DNA of 64,000 nt from contig NZ_JAKZBV010000001.1 in the NCBI RefSeq assembly GCF_022539255.1, positions 3,968,001 through 4,032,000 of the forward strand, given 5' to 3'. The notes under the pieces are model-generated. The model was not told the origin of the DNA. It worked only from the letters and a program-made list of their open reading frames with translations, and searched no databases. This DNA is from Sinomonas terrae. GTDB taxonomy: Bacteria; Actinomycetota; Actinomycetes; Actinomycetales; Micrococcaceae. Shown here piece after piece: positions 9,363 to 17,574 of this stretch (its first letter is position 1; every line of letters starts with the position of its first letter). The position numbers were made by a program, and so were the translations under genes.

Positions 9363-10553
9363 TCAGCCCGCCGTCGCCATGCTCAGCAGGGCGGCCTCGA
9401 TGCCGGCCGGCGAGAGCACGTGCTGGGAGACAAGCTGGCTCGCGCCCATGACGGCAGCCCGCTCGCCCGCGCGGGAGAGGACGATCCGCAGGTTCGTCGT
9501 GGCGAGCGGCGGCGAGCGGCGGTACACGACCTCACGCACCCCGGCCATGACGTGCTCCCCCGCGGCAGCCATCGAGCCGCCGATCACGATCACGCTCGGA
9601 TTGAGCAGGTTCACACAGGTTGCGAGCACCTCGCCGATGTCGCGTCCGGCCTGCCGCAGGGACTGGATCGCGGCGCTGTTGCCATGCGAGGCCAGCTCGA
9701 CCACCATCGCGCCGTTGCGCGCCTCTACCCCTTGCTCCGCGAGGGAACGCGCGACGGCCTCCCCCGAGGCGAGCGCCTCGAGGCAGCCGACATTCCCGCA
9801 ATGGCATACGACGCCGTCGCCCCTCGCCACGCGCACATGGCCGAGGTCGCCGGCAGTGCCGTCGGCACCGCGCTGGAGATTGCCGCTGCTGATGATGCCG
9901 GAGCCAATGCCGGTAGCGAGCTTGATGAAGAGGAGGTCGTCGACATCGGGCCAGAACCCGGCGCGCTCGCCGAGTGCCATGATGTTGACGTCGTTGTCCA
10001 CGAGAACCGGGACGCGCAGGGACTGCTGGACGAAGCCGACGACGTCGAACCCGTCCCAGCCAGGCATGATTGGGGGCTTCACGGGCCGTCCCGTTGCATG
10101 CTCGACCGGCCCCGGGAGCCCGATGCCGACGCCGGCGAGCAGGCTCTCGGGGTGGCGCGTCGCGGTGAGCAGACGCTCGCCGGACTCGACGACGTAGCCG
10201 AGCACGGCTTCCGGGCCAGCGGCGACGGGCATGGCCTCGCGCTCTTCGGCGAGCACCTCGCCGTTCAAATCGGTGAGGGCAACCCGGACGTGGCTCGCGC
10301 CGACGTCGACCGCGAGCACGGTGCGGGCCTCGGCGTGGAACGCGAAGCGGGACGGCGGACGGCCGCCGCTCGAGCTGGCCTCGCCGACGGACACTACGAG
10401 GCCAGAGCTGAGCAGGAGGTCGACTTTGCCGGCCACTGTCGAGCGCGCGAGCCCCGTGGTCGTCGCAAGCTCCGCCCGCGTCCACGGCTTCCCGTCGCGG
10501 AGGAGCTGGAACAGGTCGCCGGCGCGGGGACCAGAGCGTCCGTCGTCTGCCAT
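9363..10553 (-). CDS. ROK family transcriptional repressor
   Basis: 396 residues from ATG 10553. An N-terminal winged helix (PWTRAELATTTGLARSTVAGKVDLLLSSGLV) is joined to a ROK sugar-kinase-like domain. That domain shows the phosphate motif LAVDVGASHVRVAL, the PVLVDNDVNIMALGE segment, GIGSGIISSG, and the zinc-site cysteines HCGNVGCLEALASG. The combination is that of NagC/Mlc/XylR-type regulators that respond to a sugar or sugar phosphate. It is divergent from the isomerase-dehydrogenase operon, and a perfect-arm palindrome lies between them (10597-10622). That makes it the likely local repressor. The start codon has only a weak ribosome binding site. Confidence 0.92.
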   Translation of the reverse strand: MADDGRSGPRAGDLFQLLRDGKPWTRAELATTTGLARSTVAGKVDLLLSSGLVVSVGEASSSGGRPPSRFAFHAEARTVLAVDVGASHVRVALTDLNGEVLAEEREAMPVAAGPEAVLGYVVESGERLLTATRHPESLLAGVGIGLPGPVEHATGRPVKPPIMPGWDGFDVVGFVQQSLRVPVLVDNDVNIMALGERAGFWPDVDDLLFIKLATGIGSGIISSGNLQRGADGTAGDLGHVRVARGDGVVCHCGNVGCLEALASGEAVARSLAEQGVEARNGAMVVELASHGNSAAIQSLRQAGRDIGEVLATCVNLLNPSVIVIGGSMAAAGEHVMAGVREVVYRRSPPLATTNLRIVLSRAGERAAVMGASQLVSQHVLSPAGIEAALLSMATAG

Positions 10554-10596
10554 GGGGATTAGTGTCCCACAGCGACTTCCGTACGTCGACCCTTCA

Positions 10597-10622
10597 ACTT
10601 TTGCTTGCGCATCGTCAAAAGT
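10597..10622. promoter_or_regulatory. Candidate ROK operator (inverted repeat)
   Basis: ACTTTTG at 10597-10603 and CAAAAGT at 10616-10622 are perfect inverted arms separated by 12 bases (19 bases centre to centre). The site is in the 142-base gap between the ROK gene and the divergent sugar operon and is AT-rich against its surroundings. Confidence 0.55.
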
Positions 10623-10695
10623 GCCTCTAGGCTCGCAAGTGAAGCAGATCACGCAGCGCTGCGCTGACCCCCGCCTACACGAGAGGACTTGTCCC

Positions 10696-11451
10696 ATGGC
10701 CTTTTCAGTCCAGCTCTACACCGTCCGGGATGCGATCGAGGAGGACCTGCCGGGCACGATACGCCGGCTGGCGGAGATCGGCTACACAATGGCCGAGCCG
10801 TACAAGTTCGCAGAGCGCGCCGAGGAGTTCGCCGCGGCCTTCGAGGAGAACGGCATCAGCGCCCCGACCGGGCACGCCCCGCTGCTCTCGGCCGATCAGG
10901 ACGAGATCTTCGCCGCGGCCAAGCGCCTCGGCATAGGGACTGTGATCGATCCGTTCGTCCCGGCCGAGAAGTGGCAGGACGCCGAGACCATCCGCGACAC
11001 CGCCGCCCGCCTGAATGAGGCCGCGAAGAAGGGCGCGGAGTACGGCATCCGCGTTGGTTACCACAACCACTGGTGGGAGCTCGAGTCCAAGGTCGAGGGA
11101 ACGAACGCGCTCGAGTTCTTCGCGTCCCTTCTCGACCCAGAGGTCGTCCTCGAAGTGGATGCGTACTGGGTGGCCGTGGGCGGCGAGGACCCGATCGCAG
11201 TCCTCCAGCGGCTCGGCGACCGCGTCGTCGCCGTCCACCTCAAGGACGGGCCCGTCAACGAGGACCGCAAGGCCCAGCAGCCCGCGGGCCAAGGCAAGGT
11301 TGACATCTGGGGTGTCATCGCTGCCGTGAAGAACCTCGAGGTCGGGGTCGTCGAGTTCGACGACTACTCCGGGGACATCTTCGAGGGCGTCGCCGCCTCG
11401 CTGCGGTACCTCGAGGCTGGCGCCCCTGTCGGTGAGGAGGCCGCCCGATGA
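10696..11451 (+). CDS. Sugar phosphate isomerase/epimerase (AP-endonuclease-2 barrel)
   Basis: 251 residues from ATG 10696, preceded by GAGAGGACTTGTCCC. It belongs to the xylose-isomerase-like TIM barrel family (IolE/IolI/hydroxypyruvate isomerase group). Barrel strands with probable metal ligands are seen in GIRVGYHNHWWELES (His), VVLEVDAYWVAVGGED (Asp), VVAVHLKDGPVNED (His) and VGVVEFDDYSGD (Glu/Asp). First gene of a three-gene operon with two Gfo/Idh/MocA dehydrogenases, all joined by ATGA overlaps. This resembles inositol or keto-sugar catabolic modules in which oxidation and isomerisation are paired. The exact sugar cannot be deduced. Confidence 0.9.
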   Translation: MAFSVQLYTVRDAIEEDLPGTIRRLAEIGYTMAEPYKFAERAEEFAAAFEENGISAPTGHAPLLSADQDEIFAAAKRLGIGTVIDPFVPAEKWQDAETIRDTAARLNEAAKKGAEYGIRVGYHNHWWELESKVEGTNALEFFASLLDPEVVLEVDAYWVAVGGEDPIAVLQRLGDRVVAVHLKDGPVNEDRKAQQPAGQGKVDIWGVIAAVKNLEVGVVEFDDYSGDIFEGVAASLRYLEAGAPVGEEAAR

Positions 11452-12566
11452 GCCGCGGACCCGTGGGCGTCGCCGTCATCGGCGCCGGTGTCATCAGCAA
11501 GCAGTACCTTGACAACCTCACCAAGTTCCCGGACCTGAAGGTCCATGTGATCGCGGACCTGTTCCCCGAGGCGGCCAAGGCCCGCGCCGAGGAGTACGGG
11601 ATCGCCGAGCACGGCTCCCCCGAGCTGGCACTGAACCACCCGGACGTGGACATCATCGTGAACCTCACGATCCCGGCCGCCCACGTCGAGGTCGCCACCG
11701 CCGCGGTGCGCGCGGGCAAGCACGTCTGGAGCGAGAAGCCCTTCTCGCTCGACCGCGAGAGCGGGCTCGGTCTGCTGCAGGAAGCGGACGACGCCGGGCT
11801 GCGGCTCGGGTGCGCCCCGGACACCTTCCTCGGTGCTGGCCTGCAGACGGCCCGGCGGGTGATCGAGCGCGGCGATATCGGGGTTCCCCTCACGGCCCAG
11901 ACGGTCTTCCAGACCCCGGGCCCGGAGTCCTGGCACCCGAATCCGGCGTTCCTGTTCCAGCGCGGGGCCGGCCCGCTGTTCGACATGGGCCCCTATTACT
12001 TCACCGCGCTGATCCAGACGTTCGGCAGCATCCGCCGCGTCGCCGCGCTCGGATCCAAGGCCAAGGCCACCCGCGTGATCGGCTCCGGGCCGAAGGCCGG
12101 GGAGGAGTTCCAGGTCGAGGTCCCCACGCACGTGAGCGCCCTCGCACAGTTCGAGTCCGGCGCGTCCTCGCACAGCATCTTCAGCTTCGAGTCCCCCCGG
12201 ACCCGGATGGGCTTCATCGAGATCACCGGCACCGAGGCCACGCTCTCGCTGCCGGACCCGAACTACTTCGACGGAGACCTGGAGATCTGCAAGGCCGGCG
12301 AGCACGAGTGGACCAAGATCCCCACCACCGGCCCCGCGAATGGGCGCGGCATGGGCGTTCTCGACATGGCCCGCTCCATCCGTGCAGGCGAGCTCCACCG
12401 GGCCACGGGCCAGCTCGCCTACCACGTCCTGGACACCATGGTCTCGGTCTCCGAGTCGATCGACTCGGGTGCGTTCACCGACGTCGCCAGCTCGGCGCCG
12501 TCGTCCGCTCCCCTGCCCGAGGACTGGGCGCCCGAGGAAGCGACCCTCGACGGGGTGCTCGCATGA
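11448..12566 (+). CDS. Gfo/Idh/MocA family oxidoreductase (first)
   Basis: 372 residues, NAD(P)-dependent sugar dehydrogenase family. N-terminal Rossmann motif GVAVIGAGVISKQYL. The cofactor/active-site segment is GKHVWSEKPFSLDRESG, the EKP signature with the catalytic lysine. The C-terminal substrate domain has GPLFDMGPYYFTALIQTFG, in which the usual GG-x-x-x-D-x-G-x-H motif reads GP-x-x-D-x-G-P-Y: tyrosine stands where the catalytic histidine is common. The ATG overlaps the isomerase stop and the stop overlaps the next ATG, so the genes are translationally coupled. Confidence 0.92.
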   Translation: MSRGPVGVAVIGAGVISKQYLDNLTKFPDLKVHVIADLFPEAAKARAEEYGIAEHGSPELALNHPDVDIIVNLTIPAAHVEVATAAVRAGKHVWSEKPFSLDRESGLGLLQEADDAGLRLGCAPDTFLGAGLQTARRVIERGDIGVPLTAQTVFQTPGPESWHPNPAFLFQRGAGPLFDMGPYYFTALIQTFGSIRRVAALGSKAKATRVIGSGPKAGEEFQVEVPTHVSALAQFESGASSHSIFSFESPRTRMGFIEITGTEATLSLPDPNYFDGDLEICKAGEHEWTKIPTTGPANGRGMGVLDMARSIRAGELHRATGQLAYHVLDTMVSVSESIDSGAFTDVASSAPSSAPLPEDWAPEEATLDGVLA

Positions 12567-13723
12567 GCGCACCCGGCCTCCCCGACGGGGCCGGGCCGCG
12601 GCGGCCCCTCGGGGTCGCCGCGATCGGGTACGCGTTCATGGGCAAGGCGCACTCGCAGGCGTGGCGGAACGTGGGGGCGTACTTCGACGTCCCCGCCGTG
12701 GAGCAGCGCGTGCTGGTGGGCCGCGACCCGGACGCCGTTGCCGAGGCCGCGGCGAAGTACGGGTGGGCCGAGTCCGCGACGGACTGGCGCGAGGTGATCG
12801 CCCGGGATGATGTGGACATCGTGGACATCTGCGCCCCCGGCTGGCTGCACGCCGAGATCGCGATCGCCGCGCTCGAGGCCGGCAAGCACGTCCTCGTGGA
12901 GAAGCCGCTGGCGAACGCGCTCGCCGAGTCCGAGGCCATGGTCGCCGCGGCTGTCGCGGCACGGGGCCGCGGGGTGCAGTCGATGGTCGGGTTCAACTAC
13001 CGGCGCGTCCCTGCCCTCGCGTTTGCGCGGAAGCTCATCGCGGACGGCCGGCTCGGGGTGGTGCGGGAGGTGCGCGCGTCCTACCTGCAGGACTGGCTTG
13101 CCGACTCCTCCTCGCCTATGACGTGGCGGCTCCGCAAGGAAACCGCCGGGTCCGGGGCGCTCGGGGACATCGCCTCGCACGCGATCGACCAGGTCCAGTA
13201 CCTCCTCTCCGACACCGTCACGGAGGCCTCCGGGCGGCTGCACACCTTCGTGGGCCGCCGGCCGGGGCGGGACGGGGCCGAAGACGTCACGGTCGACGAC
13301 GCAGCCTGGGCAACGCTCGTGCTCTCAGGCGGGGCCCTCGCCTCGGTGGAGGCCTCGCGGGTCGCTACGGGCAGGAAGAACTCGCTCCGGATCGAGGTCT
13401 ACGGCTCCGAGGGCTCGCTCGCGTTCGACCTCGAGCGGCTCAACGAGCTCGAGTTCCTCGATGGGTCCGGACCGGTTCAGGAGCAGGGGTTCCGGCGGAT
13501 CGTCGTCACCGAGCCCGAGCATCCGTACCTCGAGGCCTGGTGGCCGCAGGGCCACGTGATCGGGTGGGAGCACACGTTCACCCACCAGATCCGCGACTTC
13601 CTGCTGGCGATCCGTGACGGCAACCCGCCCTCGCCCTCCTTCGAGGACGGCCTGCAGGTCCAACGCGTCCTGGCCGCCATCGAGGAATCCGCCGCAGCCA
13701 AATCCACCACGGTCCAGCTGTAG
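12563..13723 (+). CDS. Gfo/Idh/MocA family oxidoreductase (second)
   Basis: 386 residues from the ATG overlapping the previous stop. Rossmann motif GVAAIGYAFMGKAHSQAW, EKP motif GKHVLVEKPLANALAES, and the C-terminal catalytic region GSGALGDIASHAIDQVQYL with Asp and His in the usual places (D-I-x-S-H). It is therefore the canonical member of the pair. A full operon product of this kind usually oxidises a sugar or inositol carbon. The last 26 bases of the gene including its stop are duplicated in tandem directly downstream. Confidence 0.92.
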   Translation: MSAPGLPDGAGPRRPLGVAAIGYAFMGKAHSQAWRNVGAYFDVPAVEQRVLVGRDPDAVAEAAAKYGWAESATDWREVIARDDVDIVDICAPGWLHAEIAIAALEAGKHVLVEKPLANALAESEAMVAAAVAARGRGVQSMVGFNYRRVPALAFARKLIADGRLGVVREVRASYLQDWLADSSSPMTWRLRKETAGSGALGDIASHAIDQVQYLLSDTVTEASGRLHTFVGRRPGRDGAEDVTVDDAAWATLVLSGGALASVEASRVATGRKNSLRIEVYGSEGSLAFDLERLNELEFLDGSGPVQEQGFRRIVVTEPEHPYLEAWWPQGHVIGWEHTFTHQIRDFLLAIRDGNPPSPSFEDGLQVQRVLAAIEESAAAKSTTVQL

Positions 13724-13750
13724 CCCAAATCCACCACGGTCCAGCTGTAG
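13698..13750 (+). repeat. Tandem duplication of the gene's 3' end
   Basis: The 26 bases 13698-13723 (coding for the last codons and the stop TAG) are repeated exactly at 13725-13750, period 27. The duplication places a second in-frame-looking end after the real stop and is probably recent. Confidence 0.85.
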
Positions 13751-13783
13751 AACTGTCCACCTGCACCCCACCGCCCCCACCGT

Positions 13784-13916
13784 CTCGGGTACACCAACTC
13801 CCCTCCCAGACCCTCTCGGGTACACCAACTCCCCTCCCAGACCGCTCCGGGTGGAGCTCTTCCTACCCGAAACGGCTCTGGGGAGGAGTTGGCGTACCCG
13901 AAACGGTCTTGGGGCG
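13784..13916. repeat. Mirror array of the GTTGGCGTACCCGAAAC family (31-bp period)
   Basis: Lies in the 405-base gap between convergent genes. Three units in reverse orientation start at about 13784, 13815 and 13845 (CTCGGGTACACCAACTCCCC, the third degenerate). Two units in forward orientation follow, with TACCCGAAACGG at 13864 and 13895; the full core GTTGGCGTACCCGAAAC is at 13888. The period is 31 within both halves. The flanks CCAGACC and GGTCTTGG also mirror each other. The rest of the gap (13917-14128) shows short CCAGCC-type direct repeats and no gene. Confidence 0.8.
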
Positions 13917-14128
13917 ACGGGTCGAGGCGCCGTCCTCGCGCTCCCGCCCGGTTGTGATTTGCCAATCACTCGAGGACGCGGCGTGTCTCGGTCAGGCGCG
14001 AGTTCCGTCCCACAGAAACGGGCGGGAAGGGCCGCGACTGTCACTGCGGTGTGGAAGCCAGCCCCTGCCAGCCAGTCGGCCTCGCCCCCGCCAGCCAGCC
14101 GGCCCCAGCCCCGCAAGCCCGCCCTCCG

Positions 14129-14668
14129 TCACTGCTTGGCTGCCGGCTCGAAACGGCGCGCAGGGTATTCGTGCAGCAGAATGTTGAGCCCCCAGCCCAC
14201 CACCGTGAGCAGCACAATGGCCGCGGCCATCGTGCCCCACGCCGGGAAGCCCCGCAGGATCCCGAGGCTCACGATGAGCGTGGTCGCCCCTGCGGGAGGG
14301 TGAGGCAGCTTGATCCATGAAAGTATGAGCGTCGTGACCGCGACCGAGAGGGCGCCGGCGAGGACGTGCCCGAGGGTCAGGCCACCGCTCGGTGCGGACG
14401 GGAGCCTGTCCAGCCCGAACGCAAAGAACAGCGCGATCCCGACCACGAGCGCAACCCCGTGCCCGACCAGCGTGTCCAGCGGTCTTGACGTTTTCGCTTG
14501 CGGCGTCTCGAAGAACATCATCGCGGTGGGGCCGAGGCTCGGGAATAGCCACGGTTCGTGCAGCCCGAGGCCCACGAACCCGGCTATCGCGAGCACCACA
14601 AGACACAGCACTCCAGCGTAGAGCCCGGCGCCCAGCGACCCGAGCCTCTCCGTCACCCAACCCAGCAT
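14129..14668 (-). CDS. HPP family membrane protein
   Basis: 179 residues with four or five transmembrane segments. The family name motif is present as WIKLPHPPAGATTLIVSLGI near residue 125, and the GPTAMMFFETP segment near residue 50 is also typical. HPP proteins are integral membrane proteins found in bacteria and plants; plant members have been linked to nitrite transport, the bacterial role is unsettled. Convergent with the second Gfo/Idh/MocA gene across a repeat array, and divergent from the TetR regulator 123 bases upstream, which may control it. Confidence 0.88.
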   Translation of the reverse strand: MLGWVTERLGSLGAGLYAGVLCLVVLAIAGFVGLGLHEPWLFPSLGPTAMMFFETPQAKTSRPLDTLVGHGVALVVGIALFFAFGLDRLPSAPSGGLTLGHVLAGALSVAVTTLILSWIKLPHPPAGATTLIVSLGILRGFPAWGTMAAAIVLLTVVGWGLNILLHEYPARRFEPAAKQ

Positions 14669-14779
14669 CCCTGGCCTCCCGTCCGCCCATGGACTACGTC
14701 CACCTTCGCGCTACCCGGTGCCGAGCAACGGAATCCGGGAGATCGGCGCGGACAGTCTCCCTTTGCTGACACATCGACT

Positions 14780-14785
14780 TAAAAT
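14780..14785 (+). promoter_or_regulatory. -10 element for leaderless TetR transcript
   Basis: TAAAAT ends six bases before the ATG at 14792, so transcription would start at or next to the initiation codon. No ribosome binding site is present. Confidence 0.45.
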
Positions 14786-14791
14786 GAAGCT

Positions 14792-15457
14792 ATGCCCCGC
14801 ATTCAGGCAGAATCGAACGCCGCTCAGCGCGCGCTCACTCAGCGCCGCATTCTCGGGGCCTTCGGTGAGCTGCTCTTCACGCGCGGCCTCCCTGGACTGA
14901 CAATGACCGACGTCGCACGGCAAGCCGGCGTCGGACGGACTGCCGTCTACAACTACTACGCGGATCTCGAAGAGCTCCTCATCGGCTACGCCCTCGACGA
15001 GACCGGCCGCTTCCTGAGTGACCTGAAGGACGAGCTCAGCCGTCTCGACAATCCCGTTGACCGACTCGCCGTCTACATCCGTGCCCAGGTTGAGGACCTT
15101 TCCCGCCGCCATCTCCCGCCGGGACCCGCGATGCGGGCAGTGCTCTCGCCCTCGTCGTTCGCGAAGCTCGGCGACCATGTAGGCGAGCTCAACGCTGTGC
15201 TGCGGGACATCCTCCGAGCATGCATGGAGGAGAGCTACATCCCGCGAGCCGACCTCGACGAACTCGCCCAGCTCGTGCTCGGTTCGCTCGCCGCGAGCGC
15301 GAACCGTGGGCGCAGGGAAGGCGACGGCGGAGCTCCGGACCTCGGCATCCACGAACCGGGCACAAGGCACGATCGTCATACCGAGGCCACCGTGCGCTTC
15401 ATCCAGCTCGGCGTGGGGGCGCGATTCGATGAGATCGGGCGCCCGGTCAAAGGCTGA
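14792..15457 (+). CDS. TetR/AcrR family transcriptional regulator
   Basis: 221 residues. The N-terminal helix-turn-helix is clear: ALTQRRILGAFGELLFTRGL then LTMTDVARQAGVGRTAVYNYYADLEELLIGY, with the YNYY of the recognition helix near residue 50. The C-terminal ligand domain is not classifiable by eye. No ribosome binding site precedes the ATG, whereas a TAAAAT box lies six bases upstream, which suggests a leaderless mRNA. It is divergent from the HPP membrane protein gene, a likely target. Confidence 0.9.
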   Translation: MPRIQAESNAAQRALTQRRILGAFGELLFTRGLPGLTMTDVARQAGVGRTAVYNYYADLEELLIGYALDETGRFLSDLKDELSRLDNPVDRLAVYIRAQVEDLSRRHLPPGPAMRAVLSPSSFAKLGDHVGELNAVLRDILRACMEESYIPRADLDELAQLVLGSLAASANRGRREGDGGAPDLGIHEPGTRHDRHTEATVRFIQLGVGARFDEIGRPVKG

Positions 15458-15461
15458 CGCG

Positions 15462-15521
15462 GCCGGCTACGGCGCAGGGCTGCCGGCTACGGCACAGGGC
15501 GGCCGGCTACGGCCCAGGGCT
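15462..15521. repeat. Three 20-bp tandem repeats
   Basis: GCCGGCTACGGCnCAGGGCn occurs at 15462, 15482 and 15502, period 20. The last copy runs into the 3' end of the convergent LytR_C gene (stop at 15507), which explains part of its proline/glycine-rich C-terminus. Confidence 0.8.
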
Positions 15522-16157
15522 GCCGGGCGGCACGGGGCTTGGGGTGGCCCCGACGCAGGCGAGCCCCCCGGGCGTCTGGTCTACCAGACCCGGATCCTTG
15601 AGGCCCGCGAAGCCGGGCAGGAGAATGAGGTCCACGCTCGAGTCGCCCCGCGAATCGAGGGTGAAGACGCTCCCGGGTACGTTGCGCTGGATCGTGAAGG
15701 CAGCCCCTTCGCCTGCCGGCCCGGACACGATGAGTGCGGGCGGCGCTCCGTCCGTCGTGGAGTTGGCGACCTTGCCGACGACGAACTTCCGCTGCTTAAG
15801 CTGGTCCGCGACGCTGCGCGCGAGACCCTCCTGGCCCGCGGCGTTGAGCACGTTCACGTGGACGGACGGCGGAGGAGCGTAGTCGAAAGGACCGGCAGGG
15901 CACCCCAACGTCGGCGCGGGCGAGGCGGCCTGCGGCGTGAGGACGATGCGGCCGGTCAGAATGGCCCAGGCTCCCGTCGAGCCGGCGACGACGAGGAGCA
16001 GCAGGAGCGTGAGCAAGACCCCGTGCCGGACCCTGCGCCAGTGGCTCCGCCGGCGTTCCTGCTCGTCTTGCTCCGCCTCGAACTGCGAACGCAGCTGCTC
16101 CCCGTCGATGACGTGGTGCCCGTGGTAGACGGTGAGGTCCTTGGGCTTGCGGCTCAT
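15507..16157 (-). CDS. LytR C-terminal domain protein, membrane anchored
   Basis: 216 residues. A cytoplasmic, charged N-terminus (residues 1-45, with EAEQDEQERRRSHWRR) is followed by one transmembrane helix (VLLTLLLLLVVAGSTGAWAIL, about 47-68). An extracellular LytR_C domain follows: PSVHVNVLNAAGQEGLARSVADQL, FVVGKVANS, and DLILLPGFAGL. Such proteins sit at the outer face of the membrane and are associated with cell wall polymer attachment, though the stand-alone domain has no proven catalysis. It is 12 bases downstream of the 99-residue protein gene and probably cotranscribed. Confidence 0.87.
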   Translation of the reverse strand: MSRKPKDLTVYHGHHVIDGEQLRSQFEAEQDEQERRRSHWRRVRHGVLLTLLLLLVVAGSTGAWAILTGRIVLTPQAASPAPTLGCPAGPFDYAPPPSVHVNVLNAAGQEGLARSVADQLKQRKFVVGKVANSTTDGAPPALIVSGPAGEGAAFTIQRNVPGSVFTLDSRGDSSVDLILLPGFAGLKDPGLVDQTPGGLACVGATPSPVPPGSPGP

Positions 16158-16169
16158 GGCGGCCTCGGC

Positions 16170-16469
16170 TCAGGAGTCGAGGTCGAGAACGCGGGCGTGG
16201 ATGGCCGTGCGCTGGTGAAGGGCCGTCCGCAGGGCGCGATGGAGTCCGTCCTCGAGGTACAGGACCCCTTGGTACTGGACGACGTGCGGGAAGAGGTCGC
16301 CGAAGAAGGTCGAGTCCTCGGCGAGGAGGGCCTCGAGGTCCAAGGTGCGCTTGGTGGTGACGAGCTCGTCGAGCCGCACGGGACGCGGCGGGAGGGCAGC
16401 CCAGTCCTTGGGGGTGTGGTACCCATGGTCCGGGTAGGGGCGGCCGTCCCCCACAGCTTTGAAGATCAC
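16170..16469 (-). CDS. Conserved small actinobacterial protein of unknown function
   Basis: 99 residues from GTG 16469. It begins VIFKAVGDGRPYPDHGYHTP and contains LVTTKRTLDLEALLAEDSTF and YQGVLYLEDGLHRALRTAL. This pattern looks like a ParB/Srx-like or antitoxin-like small fold, and relatives are sometimes annotated as VapB-type antitoxins, but no toxin gene is adjacent and I would not assign that role. On its strand TACGCT lies six bases before the GTG and there is no ribosome binding site, suggesting a leaderless transcript. The next gene downstream on the same strand is the LytR_C gene. Confidence 0.7.
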   Translation of the reverse strand: MIFKAVGDGRPYPDHGYHTPKDWAALPPRPVRLDELVTTKRTLDLEALLAEDSTFFGDLFPHVVQYQGVLYLEDGLHRALRTALHQRTAIHARVLDLDS

Positions 16470-16641
16470 GCGACTAGCGTAGACAGGCGCTCGTCTAAGC
16501 GTCATGCAGCATGCGGCGCCCCTCAGGGATTGTGGCCGAACGGTTACGGATCGCTTCGGCACGGCCGCGAACGACGCCGATTTGCCGCCGTCGTTCGTCG
16601 CGTTCCTTGCTGGCGCCAGTCGCGGTGCTGCGCCTGAAAGA

Positions 16642-17541
16642 ATGGGAGGCATGGATCTCCGACCCCCTTTTGCCCTCCTGCTCGACGTCGACGGCCCGAT
16701 CGCGAGCCCGGTGAGCCGCTCCGTCAAGCCCGAGATCATCTCGCTCCTGCTCGAGCTCGGCGAGGCCGGGATTCCGCTCGTCTTCAACACGGGGCGGTCG
16801 GACGCCTTCATCGCGGGGCAGGTGATGGAGCCGATGCTGGCCGAGGGGATGCCGTCCTCGCTCACGGTGCATGCGATCTGCGAGAAAGGGGCCACATGGT
16901 TCTCGTTCTCGGGGGCCACAGCCACGCCGGTCCGCGTGGACCGCGAGCTCGCCGTCCCTGTCGGCTTCGCGGACGAGGTCCGCCGCCTCGTCGAGGAGAA
17001 GTACGCGGACTACATGTTCTTCGACGAGACCAAGCGGGCGATGGTCTCGGTCGAGCAGCGCATTGATGTGGCCAACAGCGAATACCGCGCCGTCCAGGAG
17101 CACTTCGACGCGGATGCGATGGCGATCATGGGCCGTCTCGGGCTCGGCGCCGTGCGGCTCGACCACCACCTTCCGGGCCAAGACGACACGGTCGACTACC
17201 GCGTCGATCCGACGATCATCTCAACGGACATCGAGTCGGTCCGGCTCGGCAAGGACCTGGGAGCGAGCCGCGCGTGCGAGCTCCTGCGGCGCGACGGGAT
17301 CGTGCCGGACGCGTGGTTCACGATGGGCGATTCTCGGACCGACTACGCGATGGCCGACTGGCTCCACCACAACGACCACGAAGTCTCCCACGTTGACGTC
17401 CGCCCCGAGGACGGCGTCCCGGAGAAGCCGTACGAGATCCTCACGGCGGGATATCTCGGGCTCGGTCCCGAGGTCATCCACGACGACGCCGGGCTCGCCT
17501 TCCTGCGCGAGTGGCGCCACACGGTTCTCGCCAAGCGCTAG
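16642..17541 (+). CDS. HAD superfamily hydrolase
   Basis: 299 residues from ATG 16642; ATG 16651 is an alternative. HAD motif I is LLLDVDGPIASP near residue 14 (nucleophile Asp in DVDG), motif II LVFNTGRSDAFI, and motifs III/IV are in WFTMGDSRTDYAMADWL. The cap region between motifs II and III is of the Cof/sucrose-phosphatase type (C2). The substrate is probably a sugar phosphate or other small phosphoester; it cannot be specified. Divergent from the small 99-residue protein gene and convergent with the M23 peptidase. Confidence 0.85.
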   Translation: MGGMDLRPPFALLLDVDGPIASPVSRSVKPEIISLLLELGEAGIPLVFNTGRSDAFIAGQVMEPMLAEGMPSSLTVHAICEKGATWFSFSGATATPVRVDRELAVPVGFADEVRRLVEEKYADYMFFDETKRAMVSVEQRIDVANSEYRAVQEHFDADAMAIMGRLGLGAVRLDHHLPGQDDTVDYRVDPTIISTDIESVRLGKDLGASRACELLRRDGIVPDAWFTMGDSRTDYAMADWLHHNDHEVSHVDVRPEDGVPEKPYEILTAGYLGLGPEVIHDDAGLAFLREWRHTVLAKR

Positions 17542-17574
17542 CCGAAGCCAGCCGACGGCCAGCCCGAAGCGGCA

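Noticed and set aside
16170..16469. Toxin-antitoxin locus
   Set aside because: The 99-residue protein is sometimes named an antitoxin, but both neighbours (LytR_C and HAD genes) have other roles and no toxin is present.
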